A DNA stretch of 64,000 bases from DTU089 sp964421815 (GTDB lineage Bacteria; Bacillota; Clostridia; Oscillospirales; Acutalibacteraceae), in contig CAYQYT010000001.1 in the NCBI GenBank assembly GCA_964421815.1, positions 62,001 to 126,000 of the forward strand. Direction: 5' to 3'. The position numbers and the translations under genes are program-made. Every line of letters begins with the position of its first letter. Position 1 is the stretch's first letter. Shown here in pieces: positions 34,708 to 43,636 of this stretch. The notes beneath the pieces are model-generated. The model worked only from the letters and a program-made list of their open reading frames with translations, was not told the origin of the DNA and searched no databases.

Positions 34708-36654
34708 TTATTCCGTATCTAATTTTCTTTCGGAAACTCTGCCTCCGAATTGGCTGTAATACATATCCGCATAGAGTCCGTCTGCCTTGAGAAGTTCCTC
34801 ATGTGTGCCGTGTTCTTTTACGGCACCCCCGTCAATAAAGAGGATTTCGTCGGCTTTTCTAATGGTGGAAAGCCTGTGGGCAATAACAAAATTTGTTCTG
34901 CCCTTCATAATCTCGCTCATTGCCTCCTGAACCAATAACTCCGTTCGGGTGTCAACCGAACTTGTGGCTTCGTCAAGAATGAGTATTTGAGGATTTTTCA
35001 AAAGAGCCCTTGCAATTGTAAGAAGTTGACATTGTCCTCGGGAAAGATTTGCGCCGTTTTCTTCAAGTACCGTGTTATAGCCGTCGGGTAGTTGAGAAAT
35101 GAATTCCTCCGCTCTTGCGGCTTTTGCGGCATTGATAACTTCTTCGTCCGTGGCCCCAAGGCATCCGTAGCGGATGTTATCCATAATTGTTCCGTTAAAG
35201 AGCCAGGTGTCTTGAAGCACCATTCCGTACAATGACCGTAACTCATCACGGGGAATATCTCTTATATCGGTTCCGTCAACGGTGATTTTTCCGGCGTTTA
35301 CATCATAAAAACGCATAAGCAGATTCACAAAAGTTGTTTTTCCGGCACCCGTGGGTCCCACAAGAGCCACAAGTCCGCCTTTTTTAACTGTTATGTTAAG
35401 GTTTTTCATAAGGGGCTTATCCGCCGAATATGAAAAGCTGACATTTTCAAATTTCAGTTCCTTTTCAAAAACCGATTTTTCGCTGTTTTTGTCTCCAACC
35501 TCTTCGGGTTCGTCAAGGAGAGCGAAAACTCTTTCCGATGAAGCAAGACTGGATTGAAGATTGTTAACGATTTGGGCTAACTGTGACATGGGTGAAGTGA
35601 AAAGTTTGGAATAGGTAATAAAGGTTAAAATACCGCCAATGGTAAAACTCTGCCCCATATTATATATTACAGTACCGCCCACAGTCAAGACACCGTTGTT
35701 AACAATAAGGTAACCGCCGATTATGGCAATGGAAATATAGCCGATATTGTCTATAAGGTTAATAAAGGGAGAAATTGTACCCGAAATAAACTGCGCGCGG
35801 CGGCTCACATCCGTAAGTTCATTGTTAATATCGTTGAATTCGTCAACCGCCAACTGCTCCTGACCGAAAAGGCGGACAATTTTATGACCCGTGTACATTT
35901 CCTCAATGTGGCCGTTCAGTTCACCTGTTCTGTCCCATTGCTGTTTGAACAGTTTTTTGGAAACTTTCATAATGCTCAAAGCAATTGCCGCCGCAGGAGG
36001 AACAATTGCAACAATAACAAGGGTTAAAAATTTGTTGGTTACAAGCATCATACAGAATACGCCGATAATCGTTATAATTGAAGTGATTACGGAAACGGTG
36101 TTATTCTGCAGGGTGTTGTTGATGTTGTCAATATCGTTGATGATTCTTGAAAGAATATCGCCTTTTGCGTTGGAATCAAAAAACTTCAGGGGAAGATGGG
36201 AAAGTTTGTTGTTAACATCTTCCCTTAATCTTCGCACGGTTTTTGCGGTAACTCCCGCCATCGTGTATTGCTGAATATAGGAGAATATTGCCATACCGCC
36301 GTAAATACCCAAAAGAATCATTAGGCAGGGCACAAGATCATCCACGGAAATTTCCTGTCCCTGAAGTTTGAGAGCAACCTGTTCATTTAAAACATCCAGG
36401 GCATTACCTATATATGTGGGACCTATAACATTGCAGATTGTACTTAAAATACAGGTGATAAGGACAATAACAGTACCTGTTCTGTGTTCTAAAACATAGG
36501 AGGACAGCCGCTTAACCGTTGAAACAAAACTCTTGGGCTTCGATTGCCCATTATCATTTGTACGGTAGGAGGAATACCTCATTTGCCGTGTTTTTCTGCG
36601 GTTTTCAAGGACGGCTTCACGCTTTTGGTCAAGAATCGGTGATTTTGTCTTCAT
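34708..36654 (-). CDS. ABC exporter subunit (permease-ATPase), canonical Walker B half
   Basis: 648 residues from the ATG at 36654, which overlaps the upstream stop as ATGA and has AGGAGGTGA ahead of it. The first 50 residues form a basic cytoplasmic extension. Six membrane helices follow (about 60-345), then the nucleotide-binding domain: Walker A GPTGAGKTT, Q-loop VLQDTWLFNGTI, Walker B ILILDEATSS, and H-loop IAHRLST. The signature is NLSRGQ rather than LSGGQ. With the partner's altered Walker B, this predicts one degenerate and one active ATP site, as in BmrCD or TM287/288. The exported compound is unknown; multidrug export is a common role. Confidence 0.93.
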   Translation of the reverse strand: MKTKSPILDQKREAVLENRRKTRQMRYSSYRTNDNGQSKPKSFVSTVKRLSSYVLEHRTGTVIVLITCILSTICNVIGPTYIGNALDVLNEQVALKLQGQEISVDDLVPCLMILLGIYGGMAIFSYIQQYTMAGVTAKTVRRLREDVNNKLSHLPLKFFDSNAKGDILSRIINDIDNINNTLQNNTVSVITSIITIIGVFCMMLVTNKFLTLVIVAIVPPAAAIALSIMKVSKKLFKQQWDRTGELNGHIEEMYTGHKIVRLFGQEQLAVDEFNDINNELTDVSRRAQFISGTISPFINLIDNIGYISIAIIGGYLIVNNGVLTVGGTVIYNMGQSFTIGGILTFITYSKLFTSPMSQLAQIVNNLQSSLASSERVFALLDEPEEVGDKNSEKSVFEKELKFENVSFSYSADKPLMKNLNITVKKGGLVALVGPTGAGKTTFVNLLMRFYDVNAGKITVDGTDIRDIPRDELRSLYGMVLQDTWLFNGTIMDNIRYGCLGATDEEVINAAKAARAEEFISQLPDGYNTVLEENGANLSRGQCQLLTIARALLKNPQILILDEATSSVDTRTELLVQEAMSEIMKGRTNFVIAHRLSTIRKADEILFIDGGAVKEHGTHEELLKADGLYADMYYSQFGGRVSERKLDTE

Positions 36655-38405
36655 AGGGTCACCTCCTGGCTGCTTAATTGGGAGGCAACGATGCATTTGT
36701 ATTCTTCACAACTCTCCGAAAGTTCTTTGTGAGTTCCTATGCCTGCAATACTGCCGTTATCAAGAACAATAATTTTGTCCGCATCTATAATGGTGCCGAC
36801 TCTTTGGGCAACAATCAGTATTGATGCACCCCGAAGATTGTCTTTCAATGCTTTTCTAAGTCTTGCATCCGTTGCAAAGTCAAGAGCGGAAAAACTGTCG
36901 TCAAATATATAAAAATCCGCCTTTGAAACAATGGCACGGGCAATGCAAAGCCGTTGCTTCTGACCGCCTGAAAGATTTGTACCGTTCTGGGAAACCATAC
37001 TGTCAAGTCCCTCGGGCATTTTTGCCACAAAATCCTTTGCTTGAGCGATTTCAAGAGCCTGCCACAGTTCTTCGTCCGTGGCATCCTCCTTGCCGTAGCG
37101 TAAATTATCGGCAATTGTTCCGCTGAAAAGGAATGCCTGTTGAGGAATATATCCCAACTTTTTGTAAAGGGTTGCAAACTCGGTTTTGCGGACATCACAG
37201 CCATCCACATATACGGCACCGGACGAAACATCGTAAAAACGGGAAATAAGATTGAGAATTGTTGATTTTCCCGAACCTGTTGAACCTATGATGGCGGTAA
37301 CCTCGCCCTTGTTTGCGGTAAAACTTACATTTTTTAATACCTCGGTAGTTTCTCCCGCGGTGTTTTTATAGGAAAAACTTACGTTTTTAAATTCAACAAT
37401 GCCCGTTGAGTTTTCGGCAACATGGGATTTTTCCACCGTCATTTCGGGTTGAAGTTCCAAAACCTCGTTAATTCTTTTAGCGGAAACATTTGCTCTCGGA
37501 AGCATAATGAACATTGCCGCCGCATTGGAAAGAGCGATGACCACGAAAACAAGGTAAATAATGAAAGCCTGCAAGTCACCGATGGTATTCTGAATTTCCA
37601 CCATGTCCGTAAGGCGGTTGATTTGCACATAACCGATTGCCACAAGGAGAATAATGAGAAGAAACGCAAGAAGGGTTGCAACGGGAATGAGCGAGGCAAA
37701 AATCCTGTGGACTTTCATGGTCATATTTGTTAAATCGTCATTTGCTTCTTTGAAACGCTTGTCCTCATGCTCCGTGCGGTTAAAGGCGCGAATAACTCTT
37801 ATACCGCTGATTTTTTCACGGATGATTAAATTGAGTTTATCAACCTTTTTTTGTATTTTATCGAAAAAGGGGAGAATTTTCTTGGCAACAAGAATTGCAA
37901 TTACTGCAATTACGGGAAGAACCACAAGAATAACAAGGGAAAGCCCCGGATCCATAATTACTGCCATAATTGTTCCGCCTATAAGCATTATGGGTACGGA
38001 GATTATGGTGCGAAGGCTCATCAAAATGAAATCCTGCACCTGACGTATATCGTTGATTGTTCTTGTAATAAGGGATGGGATACCTATTTTGTCAATATCA
38101 CTTTGGGAGAAAGATTCGACTTTTTTGAAAATGTCGGCACGAAGTTCCCCGGCAAAAGAGGTGGAAACACTGCTTGAACAATAACTGTTTGCAATGGCGA
38201 TAAACATTGCAATAACACAGCAGACCATCATAAATATGCCGTCGGATTTTATGGACTGCAAATCGCCCTTGTTTATGCCGTTGTTGACAATTTGTGAAAG
38301 CAACAACGGAAAAGCAAGGGTGAGCACATTGTTGATTGCCGCAAGAAGCAATGTTAACAACGCAAAATGCCTATGCGGTTTTAAATAACGCAAGAGCTTT
38401 AACAT
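36651..38405 (-). CDS. ABC exporter subunit (permease-ATPase), degenerate Walker B half
   Basis: 584 residues, with six membrane helices (about 15-300) and a nucleotide-binding domain. Walker A is GSTGSGKST, Q-loop YIPQQAFLFSGTI, and the signature NLSGGQKQRL is canonical. Walker B reads FYIFDDSFSALD, so the catalytic Glu is Asp, and the H-loop His is Gln in VAQRVGT. Both changes mark the non-hydrolysing half of heterodimeric exporters. The start at 38405 follows GGAGG. The last codons (QEVTL) form the ribosome site of the partner gene, and ATGA links the two. The promoter lies at 38447-38475. Confidence 0.93.
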   Translation of the reverse strand: MLKLLRYLKPHRHFALLTLLLAAINNVLTLAFPLLLSQIVNNGINKGDLQSIKSDGIFMMVCCVIAMFIAIANSYCSSSVSTSFAGELRADIFKKVESFSQSDIDKIGIPSLITRTINDIRQVQDFILMSLRTIISVPIMLIGGTIMAVIMDPGLSLVILVVLPVIAVIAILVAKKILPFFDKIQKKVDKLNLIIREKISGIRVIRAFNRTEHEDKRFKEANDDLTNMTMKVHRIFASLIPVATLLAFLLIILLVAIGYVQINRLTDMVEIQNTIGDLQAFIIYLVFVVIALSNAAAMFIMLPRANVSAKRINEVLELQPEMTVEKSHVAENSTGIVEFKNVSFSYKNTAGETTEVLKNVSFTANKGEVTAIIGSTGSGKSTILNLISRFYDVSSGAVYVDGCDVRKTEFATLYKKLGYIPQQAFLFSGTIADNLRYGKEDATDEELWQALEIAQAKDFVAKMPEGLDSMVSQNGTNLSGGQKQRLCIARAIVSKADFYIFDDSFSALDFATDARLRKALKDNLRGASILIVAQRVGTIIDADKIIVLDNGSIAGIGTHKELSESCEEYKCIVASQLSSQEVTL

Positions 38406-38446
38406 CTGCCGACCTCCGAAAAATTTGTTCGCACATATACACTCTA

Positions 38447-38475
38447 AATATACCAAAAAATGACAGAGTTATCAA
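38447..38475 (-). promoter_or_regulatory. Promoter of the ABC-ABC-glyS operon
   Basis: On the minus strand TTGATA (38470-38475) and TATATT (38447-38452) are spaced by 17 bp, about 40 bp ahead of the first ABC start. Confidence 0.7.
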
Positions 38476-38566
38476 CACTTTTTTGCCTTTTCCCGTAATT
38501 TTTAAGATAATTGTAACTTTTTTAAAAAGTCGGAGAGGGAAAGGGCAATAATGGGTTCTCCCGTGC

Positions 38567-38595
38567 TTGACATAAATCCCAAAATAATGTAAAAT
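38567..38595 (+). promoter_or_regulatory. Promoter of the lysyl-tRNA synthetase gene
   Basis: TTGACA (38567-38572) and TAAAAT (38590-38595) have a 17-bp spacer, about 50 bp upstream of the start. No T-box structure fits in this short leader. Confidence 0.75.
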
Positions 38596-38645
38596 GATAA
38601 ACTGTTGTATTATGTATTTATATATTATTTTAGGAAACGAGTGTG

Positions 38646-40679
38646 ATGAAAATGCATTGGTCCGAAATAATCGCAGACCGTATTATCAAACGTAATCCCG
38701 ATAAGGAAGAATATGTTTGTGCCGCAGGCATCAGCCCCTCCGGTTCAATTCATATCGGTAACTTCCGTGATATTGCAACAAGTTATTTTGTTGTACGTGC
38801 CCTTATTAAAAAAGGCAAAAAAGCAAAACTTCTTTTCTCCTGGGACGAGTTCGACCGTATGAGAAAGGTTCCCGTTAACGTTGCGGCTATTGACAGCGAT
38901 ATGGAAAAATATATCGGTTGCCCCTATGTTGACGTTAAAAACCCCTTTGATACAGAGGAAAAAACCTATGCCGAGTATTTTGAACACGAGTTTGAGCGTT
39001 CAATCGTAAAGTTCGGCATCAATATGGACTATCGCCATCAGGCAGAAATGTACAGAAACGGCAAATATACGGAGCATATTCTCCACTCCCTCAAAAAACG
39101 CGGAGAAATTTTCGATATTCTCGCTTCCCACCGTACCCAGCCCGTGCAGGAAGGTGAACGGGAGGCATATTACCCCGTCAGCATCTACTGTTCCGAGTGC
39201 GGCAAGGACACAACAAAGATTGTTTCCCTCAGCGACGATTGCACAAAGGCTGAATACACCTGCGAATGTGGTCACAAGGGTTCCTTTGATTTTACAAAGG
39301 ACTTCAACTGCAAACTTGCATGGAAGATTGACTGGCCCATGCGTTGGATGTATGAGGGTGTTGACTTTGAACCCGGCGGAAAGGACCACGCAAGTCCCCA
39401 CGGAAGTTATGACACAAGTAAAGATATTGCAAAGCAGATATTTGGCTATGAGCCCCCGCTTTTCCAAGGTTACGAGTTCATCGGTATCAAGGGAACAACG
39501 GGTAAAATGTCCGGTTCTTCGGGACTTAACCTTACCCCCGAAACACTTCTTAAAATTTACGAGCCGGAAGTTATTTTGTGGCTTTATTCAAAAACAGAGC
39601 CCCTCAAAGCCTTTGATTTCTGTTTTGATGACGGTATTTTAAGACAGTATTTTGAGTTCGATAAAATGTACAATGCCGTTAAAGACGGCACTGCAAACGA
39701 TGCTCAAAAAGATATTATGTACAACACAACCGTTGGGGACAGAGTTCTTGATACAGTTCCCATGGGACTTCTTGTTCAACTCGGAAGCGTTGTGGATTTT
39801 AACGTTCCCATGCTTGAAACCGTTTTTGAGAAAATCGGAACACCATACAAGAGCGAGCAGTTCGGCGCAAGACTTGACAGGGCAAAATATTGGCTTGAGA
39901 ACTGCGCTCCCGACCAGGTTAACCGTTTACGCGACGGTCGTAACTGGGAAGTTTATGAAACTCTCAACGAAACCCAAAAGGCAGAAATTAAGGCTCTTTT
40001 CGAGTACATTTCCGCAGGCGGTTACGATCTGGACGAGCTCAATAAAAAACTCTACGCAATCCCGAAAGAAATCAACGGGGGCGAACTTGACGAAAAGGAA
40101 CTCAAAACAATTCAGGGCGCCTTCTTTAAGAATGTGTATAAACTCCTTATAGATAAGGAAAAAGGTCCCCGTCTCTACCTCTTCCTGTTTGCTATTGACC
40201 CCAAGAGATATGTTGGTCTTCTTGACTTCTCATATCCCAAGACGGAGGAAGAAGCGAAGGCGGAAGAATCTGCAAAGGCAGAGGAAGTTGTTGAAAACGA
40301 AGATAAGCACATCTACGGCGAAGCGGATGCCTTTGTTCCTCTTAAAGATAACACGGTTACCATTGAAGATTTTGAAAAACTTGACCTCAGAGTATGTGAA
40401 ATTCTCAAGGCACAGGAAATCAGAAAATCCCACAGTTGCTTGAAACTCACTCTTGATGACGGCAGCGGTGAAAACAGAGTTATCGCTTCGTCAATTAAGA
40501 GCGAATATACCTGCGAACAACTTGTGGGCAAAAAGATTATTGTTATTGCAAACCTTGAACCCGCCCGTTTCTCCGGTGTTCAGAGTAACGGTATGCTCCT
40601 TGCGGCAACAAACGGCGCATGCGGTTGCCAGGTTGTCTTTGTTCCCGATTGCGTTCCCGCAGGCACACAGATAAAGTAA
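38646..40679 (+). CDS. lysK: Class I lysine--tRNA ligase with fused C-terminal tRNA-binding domain
   Basis: 677 residues. GISPSGSIHIGNFRD holds the HIGH-type motif (HIGN, 36-39) and KMSGSSG near residue 286 is the KMSKS equivalent. Both are marks of the class I LysRS, as in archaea and spirochaetes, unlike the class II LysS of most bacteria. YCSECGKD and CECGHKG form a zinc-ribbon insertion. After the helical anticodon domain an acidic, Glu/Ala-rich linker (about 531-565) leads to TIEDFEKLDLRVCEILKAQ and NLEPARFSGVQSNGMLLAA, the EMAP-II/MetG-beta type tRNA-binding OB fold. The start at 38646 is one of three close candidates; AGGAAACGAG precedes it. A GNAT gene follows after 1 bp. Confidence 0.93.
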   Translation: MKMHWSEIIADRIIKRNPDKEEYVCAAGISPSGSIHIGNFRDIATSYFVVRALIKKGKKAKLLFSWDEFDRMRKVPVNVAAIDSDMEKYIGCPYVDVKNPFDTEEKTYAEYFEHEFERSIVKFGINMDYRHQAEMYRNGKYTEHILHSLKKRGEIFDILASHRTQPVQEGEREAYYPVSIYCSECGKDTTKIVSLSDDCTKAEYTCECGHKGSFDFTKDFNCKLAWKIDWPMRWMYEGVDFEPGGKDHASPHGSYDTSKDIAKQIFGYEPPLFQGYEFIGIKGTTGKMSGSSGLNLTPETLLKIYEPEVILWLYSKTEPLKAFDFCFDDGILRQYFEFDKMYNAVKDGTANDAQKDIMYNTTVGDRVLDTVPMGLLVQLGSVVDFNVPMLETVFEKIGTPYKSEQFGARLDRAKYWLENCAPDQVNRLRDGRNWEVYETLNETQKAEIKALFEYISAGGYDLDELNKKLYAIPKEINGGELDEKELKTIQGAFFKNVYKLLIDKEKGPRLYLFLFAIDPKRYVGLLDFSYPKTEEEAKAEESAKAEEVVENEDKHIYGEADAFVPLKDNTVTIEDFEKLDLRVCEILKAQEIRKSHSCLKLTLDDGSGENRVIASSIKSEYTCEQLVGKKIIVIANLEPARFSGVQSNGMLLAATNGACGCQVVFVPDCVPAGTQIK

Positions 40680-40680
40680 T

Positions 40681-41208
40681 ATGATTGGATTTATACCCGT
40701 TACACAGGACAGTTTTGAGTCGGTTTATGAAAAAATGACCGCCGCTTTTCCCTACGAGGAGCGGCGGGACATTTGTGACGAAAAAAAGTGTCTTGAGAAT
40801 AAATACTTCAATTTCTTTGAGATTGTTGACAAGGAAGTCAAGGTAGGATTTATCTCTCTTTGGAATTTTGATGAATTTGTTTTTATTGAGCATATAGCCG
40901 TGGATTCGGACAAGCGTTCCGGGGGCTACGGCTCAAAGGCAATAGAACTCGTAAAAGAAAAATACAAAAAGAAAATAATTTTAGAAGCGGAAATCCCCGT
41001 AACCGAGCAACAAATCAAAAGAATCCGTTTTTATGACAGGTTGGGCTTCAAAATCAATGATTATGATTACGAGCAACCCTCATATCACGGCGGCGAGGGA
41101 TTACCATTAAAACTTCTTTCCTACCCCGACTCAATAAATCAAGAGGAATTTGATTTGTTTATAAAAAGAACAAGGGAGCATCCCTATAAGAACACAATAT
41201 GCCCATAA
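40681..41208 (+). CDS. GNAT family N-acetyltransferase
   Basis: 175 residues. The acetyl-CoA motif A is EHIAVDSDKRSGGYGSKAIELV, with the pyrophosphate loop at RSGGYGS. The later RFYDRLGFKINDYDYEQPSYHGGEG matches motif B and the C-terminal strand. The substrate is unknown. The start is only 1 bp from the lysK stop, so it is probably translated by the same ribosomes, and a terminator closes the pair. Confidence 0.87.
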   Translation: MIGFIPVTQDSFESVYEKMTAAFPYEERRDICDEKKCLENKYFNFFEIVDKEVKVGFISLWNFDEFVFIEHIAVDSDKRSGGYGSKAIELVKEKYKKKIILEAEIPVTEQQIKRIRFYDRLGFKINDYDYEQPSYHGGEGLPLKLLSYPDSINQEEFDLFIKRTREHPYKNTICP

Positions 41209-41211
41209 ATA

Positions 41212-41243
41212 TAAAAAAAGCCTTTCGCGAGAGGGGCTTTTTT
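41212..41243 (+). terminator. Terminator of the lysK-GNAT unit
   Basis: AAAAAAGCC pairs with GGCTTTTTT, with an inner CTTTCGCGAGAGG part that also pairs. T residues follow. Confidence 0.85.
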
Positions 41244-41294
41244 CTTGTCCGAATACTTTAAAAACGAAACAATAAAAGCATTTTTACAAATTCA

Positions 41295-41322
41295 TTGCAA
41301 AAAATAAAATATGTGATATACT
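41295..41322 (+). promoter_or_regulatory. Promoter of the DUF896 gene
   Basis: TTGCAA (41295-41300) and TATACT (41317-41322) have a 16-bp spacer. Confidence 0.65.
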
Positions 41323-41364
41323 ACTTTAGGAACTAAAGAAAATATAAGGATTAAAGGTTAAAAT

Positions 41365-41580
41365 ATGATTACTCAAGAAAAAATCGACAGAATAAATTAT
41401 CTCGCAAGAAAAGCAAGGGAACAGGAACTGACGGAAGAAGAAAAACTTGAACAAAAAAATCTCCGTGCCGAATATGTTGCCGCGTTCAAAAAATCCCTTG
41501 AAAACACTCTTGACAATACGGTTATTCAGCGTCCCGACGGAACAAGGGAACAAGTGAAAAAACGCAAAAAACTTAATTGA
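41365..41580 (+). CDS. DUF896 (YnzC-like) small protein
   Basis: 71 residues matching the DUF896 family of short helical Firmicute proteins: ITQEKIDRINYLARKAREQ, then LTEEEKLEQKNLRAEYVAAF as the second helix, and a basic tail (GTREQVKKRKKLN). It is soluble and has no catalytic residues. In Bacillus subtilis a member (YneA-operon YnzC) is linked to the SOS response, but no SOS box is visible here. The gene has its own promoter and precedes an oxidoreductase gene by 46 bp. Confidence 0.9.
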   Translation: MITQEKIDRINYLARKAREQELTEEEKLEQKNLRAEYVAAFKKSLENTLDNTVIQRPDGTREQVKKRKKLN

Positions 41581-41626
41581 CATATTCTCTGTAAGTCGGA
41601 TTACGGAATATATAAGGTGATTTTCT

Positions 41627-42910
41627 ATGGCAAAAAAACCGGTAACGGCAATAATCGTAGGTGCGGGGCATAGGTCAATGGCTTATGCTGATTTCTCTTT
41701 AAGGCACCCCGAAAAGTTTAAAATCGTTGGGGTTGCAGACCCGGACCCATACCGTTGTAAGATGGTGAGTGAAAAGTTCGGTTTTTCACAGGAATATTGT
41801 TTTTCTTCGGCAGAGGAACTTGCAAAGGTGCCGAAATTTGCAGACGCTATCATAAACGGCACAATGGATGAGCAACACGTGGAAACCTCAATTCCCCTGT
41901 TGGAAAAAGGGTACGATATGCTCCTTGAAAAACCCTTTGCGGTAAATGACGAGGAAATGGAGCGGTTAATTGAAGTTGTAAAGCGTAAGGGTAACAAGGT
42001 TATGATTTGCCACGTGCTTCGTTACACACCCTTTTATTCGGAAATAAAAAAGAGAATTTTAGACGGCGAAATCGGAGACATAATAAATATTCAGACCCTG
42101 GAAAATGTCAGCTATCATCATCTTTCAACATCCTTTGTCCGCGGGAAATGGGGCAACAGTAAAAAATGCCACACCTCAATGCTTCTTGCCAAATGCTGTC
42201 ACGATCTTGATATAATGATGTGGCTTATGGGGGAGGACAAGCCTGTCAGCGTTTCTTCCGTGGGTGCAAAGACACAGTTCAAGCCCGAAAATGCTCCCGA
42301 AAATTCGGGGAATCGTTGCCTTGTGGATTGTCCGTTGGTGGATTCCTGCCGATATAGTGCTAAGAATCTTTACCTTGAGCATCCTGATATGTGGACGGTT
42401 TACGTATGGCGGGACCTTGAAAATGTTGCAAATCCCACGGACGAGCAGAGAAAAGAACTTCTAATGAACAGCGACTACGGAAGATGCATATATAAGTGTG
42501 ATAATGATGTTGTTGACCACCAGAGCGTACTTGTAAACTTCAAAAGCGGTGCAACGGGCACTCACAATATGGTGGGCGGTTCCCCCGAGCCTTTGAGGAC
42601 GATCCGTGTTATAGGAACAAAGGGTGAAATTTACGGGGAATTTGAACACGCATTTATTGAAGTGAGAAAGCAGAATCCTAAAAAAGAGGATTATTTTGAT
42701 AAAGAGTTTATTGATATGAGCCATATTTCCGGAGAAGGACATAGCGGTGGGGATGAAAGATTGACGGAGGATTTCATCAATTTCCAAAGAGGAGAGAGCC
42801 GGTCAATTTCCTGCACCTCGATTTTTGATTCCGTTATGGGTCACAAGGTTATTTTCCTTGCGGACAAATCAATGGAAACGGGCGGGGAATTGATACATAT
42901 CAATTTATAA
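41627..42910 (+). CDS. Gfo/Idh/MocA family oxidoreductase with Cys-rich insert
   Basis: 427 residues, longer than the one at 23.7 kb. The NAD-binding loop is IIVGAGHRSMAYADF, EKPF follows near residue 103, and the catalytic region contains LLAKCCHDLDIMMWLMG with His and Asp in place. An inserted stretch NRCLVDCPLVDSCRYSAK followed by GRCIYKCDNDVVDHQ gives five to six closely spaced Cys, which could bind zinc or an Fe-S centre. A conserved Cys set of this kind occurs in a clostridial subgroup of sugar dehydrogenase-like proteins. The substrate is unknown. It is followed after 24 bp by a TVP38 membrane gene, and there is no carbohydrate operon nearby. Confidence 0.87.
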   Translation: MAKKPVTAIIVGAGHRSMAYADFSLRHPEKFKIVGVADPDPYRCKMVSEKFGFSQEYCFSSAEELAKVPKFADAIINGTMDEQHVETSIPLLEKGYDMLLEKPFAVNDEEMERLIEVVKRKGNKVMICHVLRYTPFYSEIKKRILDGEIGDIINIQTLENVSYHHLSTSFVRGKWGNSKKCHTSMLLAKCCHDLDIMMWLMGEDKPVSVSSVGAKTQFKPENAPENSGNRCLVDCPLVDSCRYSAKNLYLEHPDMWTVYVWRDLENVANPTDEQRKELLMNSDYGRCIYKCDNDVVDHQSVLVNFKSGATGTHNMVGGSPEPLRTIRVIGTKGEIYGEFEHAFIEVRKQNPKKEDYFDKEFIDMSHISGEGHSGGDERLTEDFINFQRGESRSISCTSIFDSVMGHKVIFLADKSMETGGELIHINL

Positions 42911-42934
42911 TTTACTGTTAAAAGGCGGAGAGCA

Positions 42935-43597
42935 ATGAATAATAAAACGAAGCGGATTGTGGGCATTGCATTAAGAGTTGCTCTCGTTCTCGGAATTCTT
43001 TTTGTAATCGTTTTCAAGTACAATGACCTTGTTAATTTAGATGTCCGCGCCCTTGTTGACAAGACCAACTCTCTTTTTGAAGCGGGGTTGGCGGTTGTGG
43101 GAGTTTATTCTCTCAAAGCGGTTGTTTTCGTGATTCCCGCATCGGTTCTGTATATGGCGGTGGGTATGGCATTTGATTTTGTGCCGGGACTCATAGTGAA
43201 CGCCGTGGGACTTTTTGCAGAATTAAACATAACCTATTTTATCGGCAAGTTTTTGGGTGGGGAAAAGGTTGAAAACAAACTGCATCAATCCAAAAAAGGT
43301 GAAAAAATAATTACTTTGAGAGATAAAAAAACGCCGTACCTCTATGTTGCAAGGCTATTGCCCGTTTTCCCCATAGACTTTGTAAGTCTGTTTTTCGGGG
43401 CAAGCAATATGGGGTATTTAAGATATATACTGATTTCCTTTTTCGGAGTTATGCCGAGAATAATTCTTATAACTCTTTTAGGCGATAAAATATATGATCT
43501 GATTCCCGTAAGACTTATGATGACCGTTGTAATTTTCGCAATTCTCATAGCATCCATAGTAATTTTAATAAAATATATAAAAAAGAAATCCAACTGA
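42935..43597 (+). CDS. TVP38/TMEM64 (DedA-like, VTT domain) membrane protein
   Basis: 220 residues with about six hydrophobic segments. The SNARE-associated (VTT) core is clear: FVIPASVLYMAVGMAFDFVPGLIVNAVGLFAELNITYFIGKFLGG, then the conserved ARLLPVFPIDFVSLFFGASNMGYLRYILISFFGVMPR, and a last helix with a Lys-rich tail. Members are proposed lipid flippases or transporters, some for undecaprenyl phosphate (DedA type). The stop codon lies inside the stem of the following terminator. AGGCGGAGAG precedes the start. Confidence 0.9.
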   Translation: MNNKTKRIVGIALRVALVLGILFVIVFKYNDLVNLDVRALVDKTNSLFEAGLAVVGVYSLKAVVFVIPASVLYMAVGMAFDFVPGLIVNAVGLFAELNITYFIGKFLGGEKVENKLHQSKKGEKIITLRDKKTPYLYVARLLPVFPIDFVSLFFGASNMGYLRYILISFFGVMPRIILITLLGDKIYDLIPVRLMMTVVIFAILIASIVILIKYIKKKSN

Positions 43598-43620
43598 ATC
43601 AGCCGTTCAGTTGGATTTTT
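43586..43620. terminator. Bidirectional terminator between the TVP38 gene and metF
   Basis: AAATCCAACTGAA pairs with TTCAGTTGGATTT around a short loop, with T runs on both exits. The TGA of the plus-strand gene is within the stem. Confidence 0.9.
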
Positions 43621-43636
43621 GATTTTTAGAAATCTT

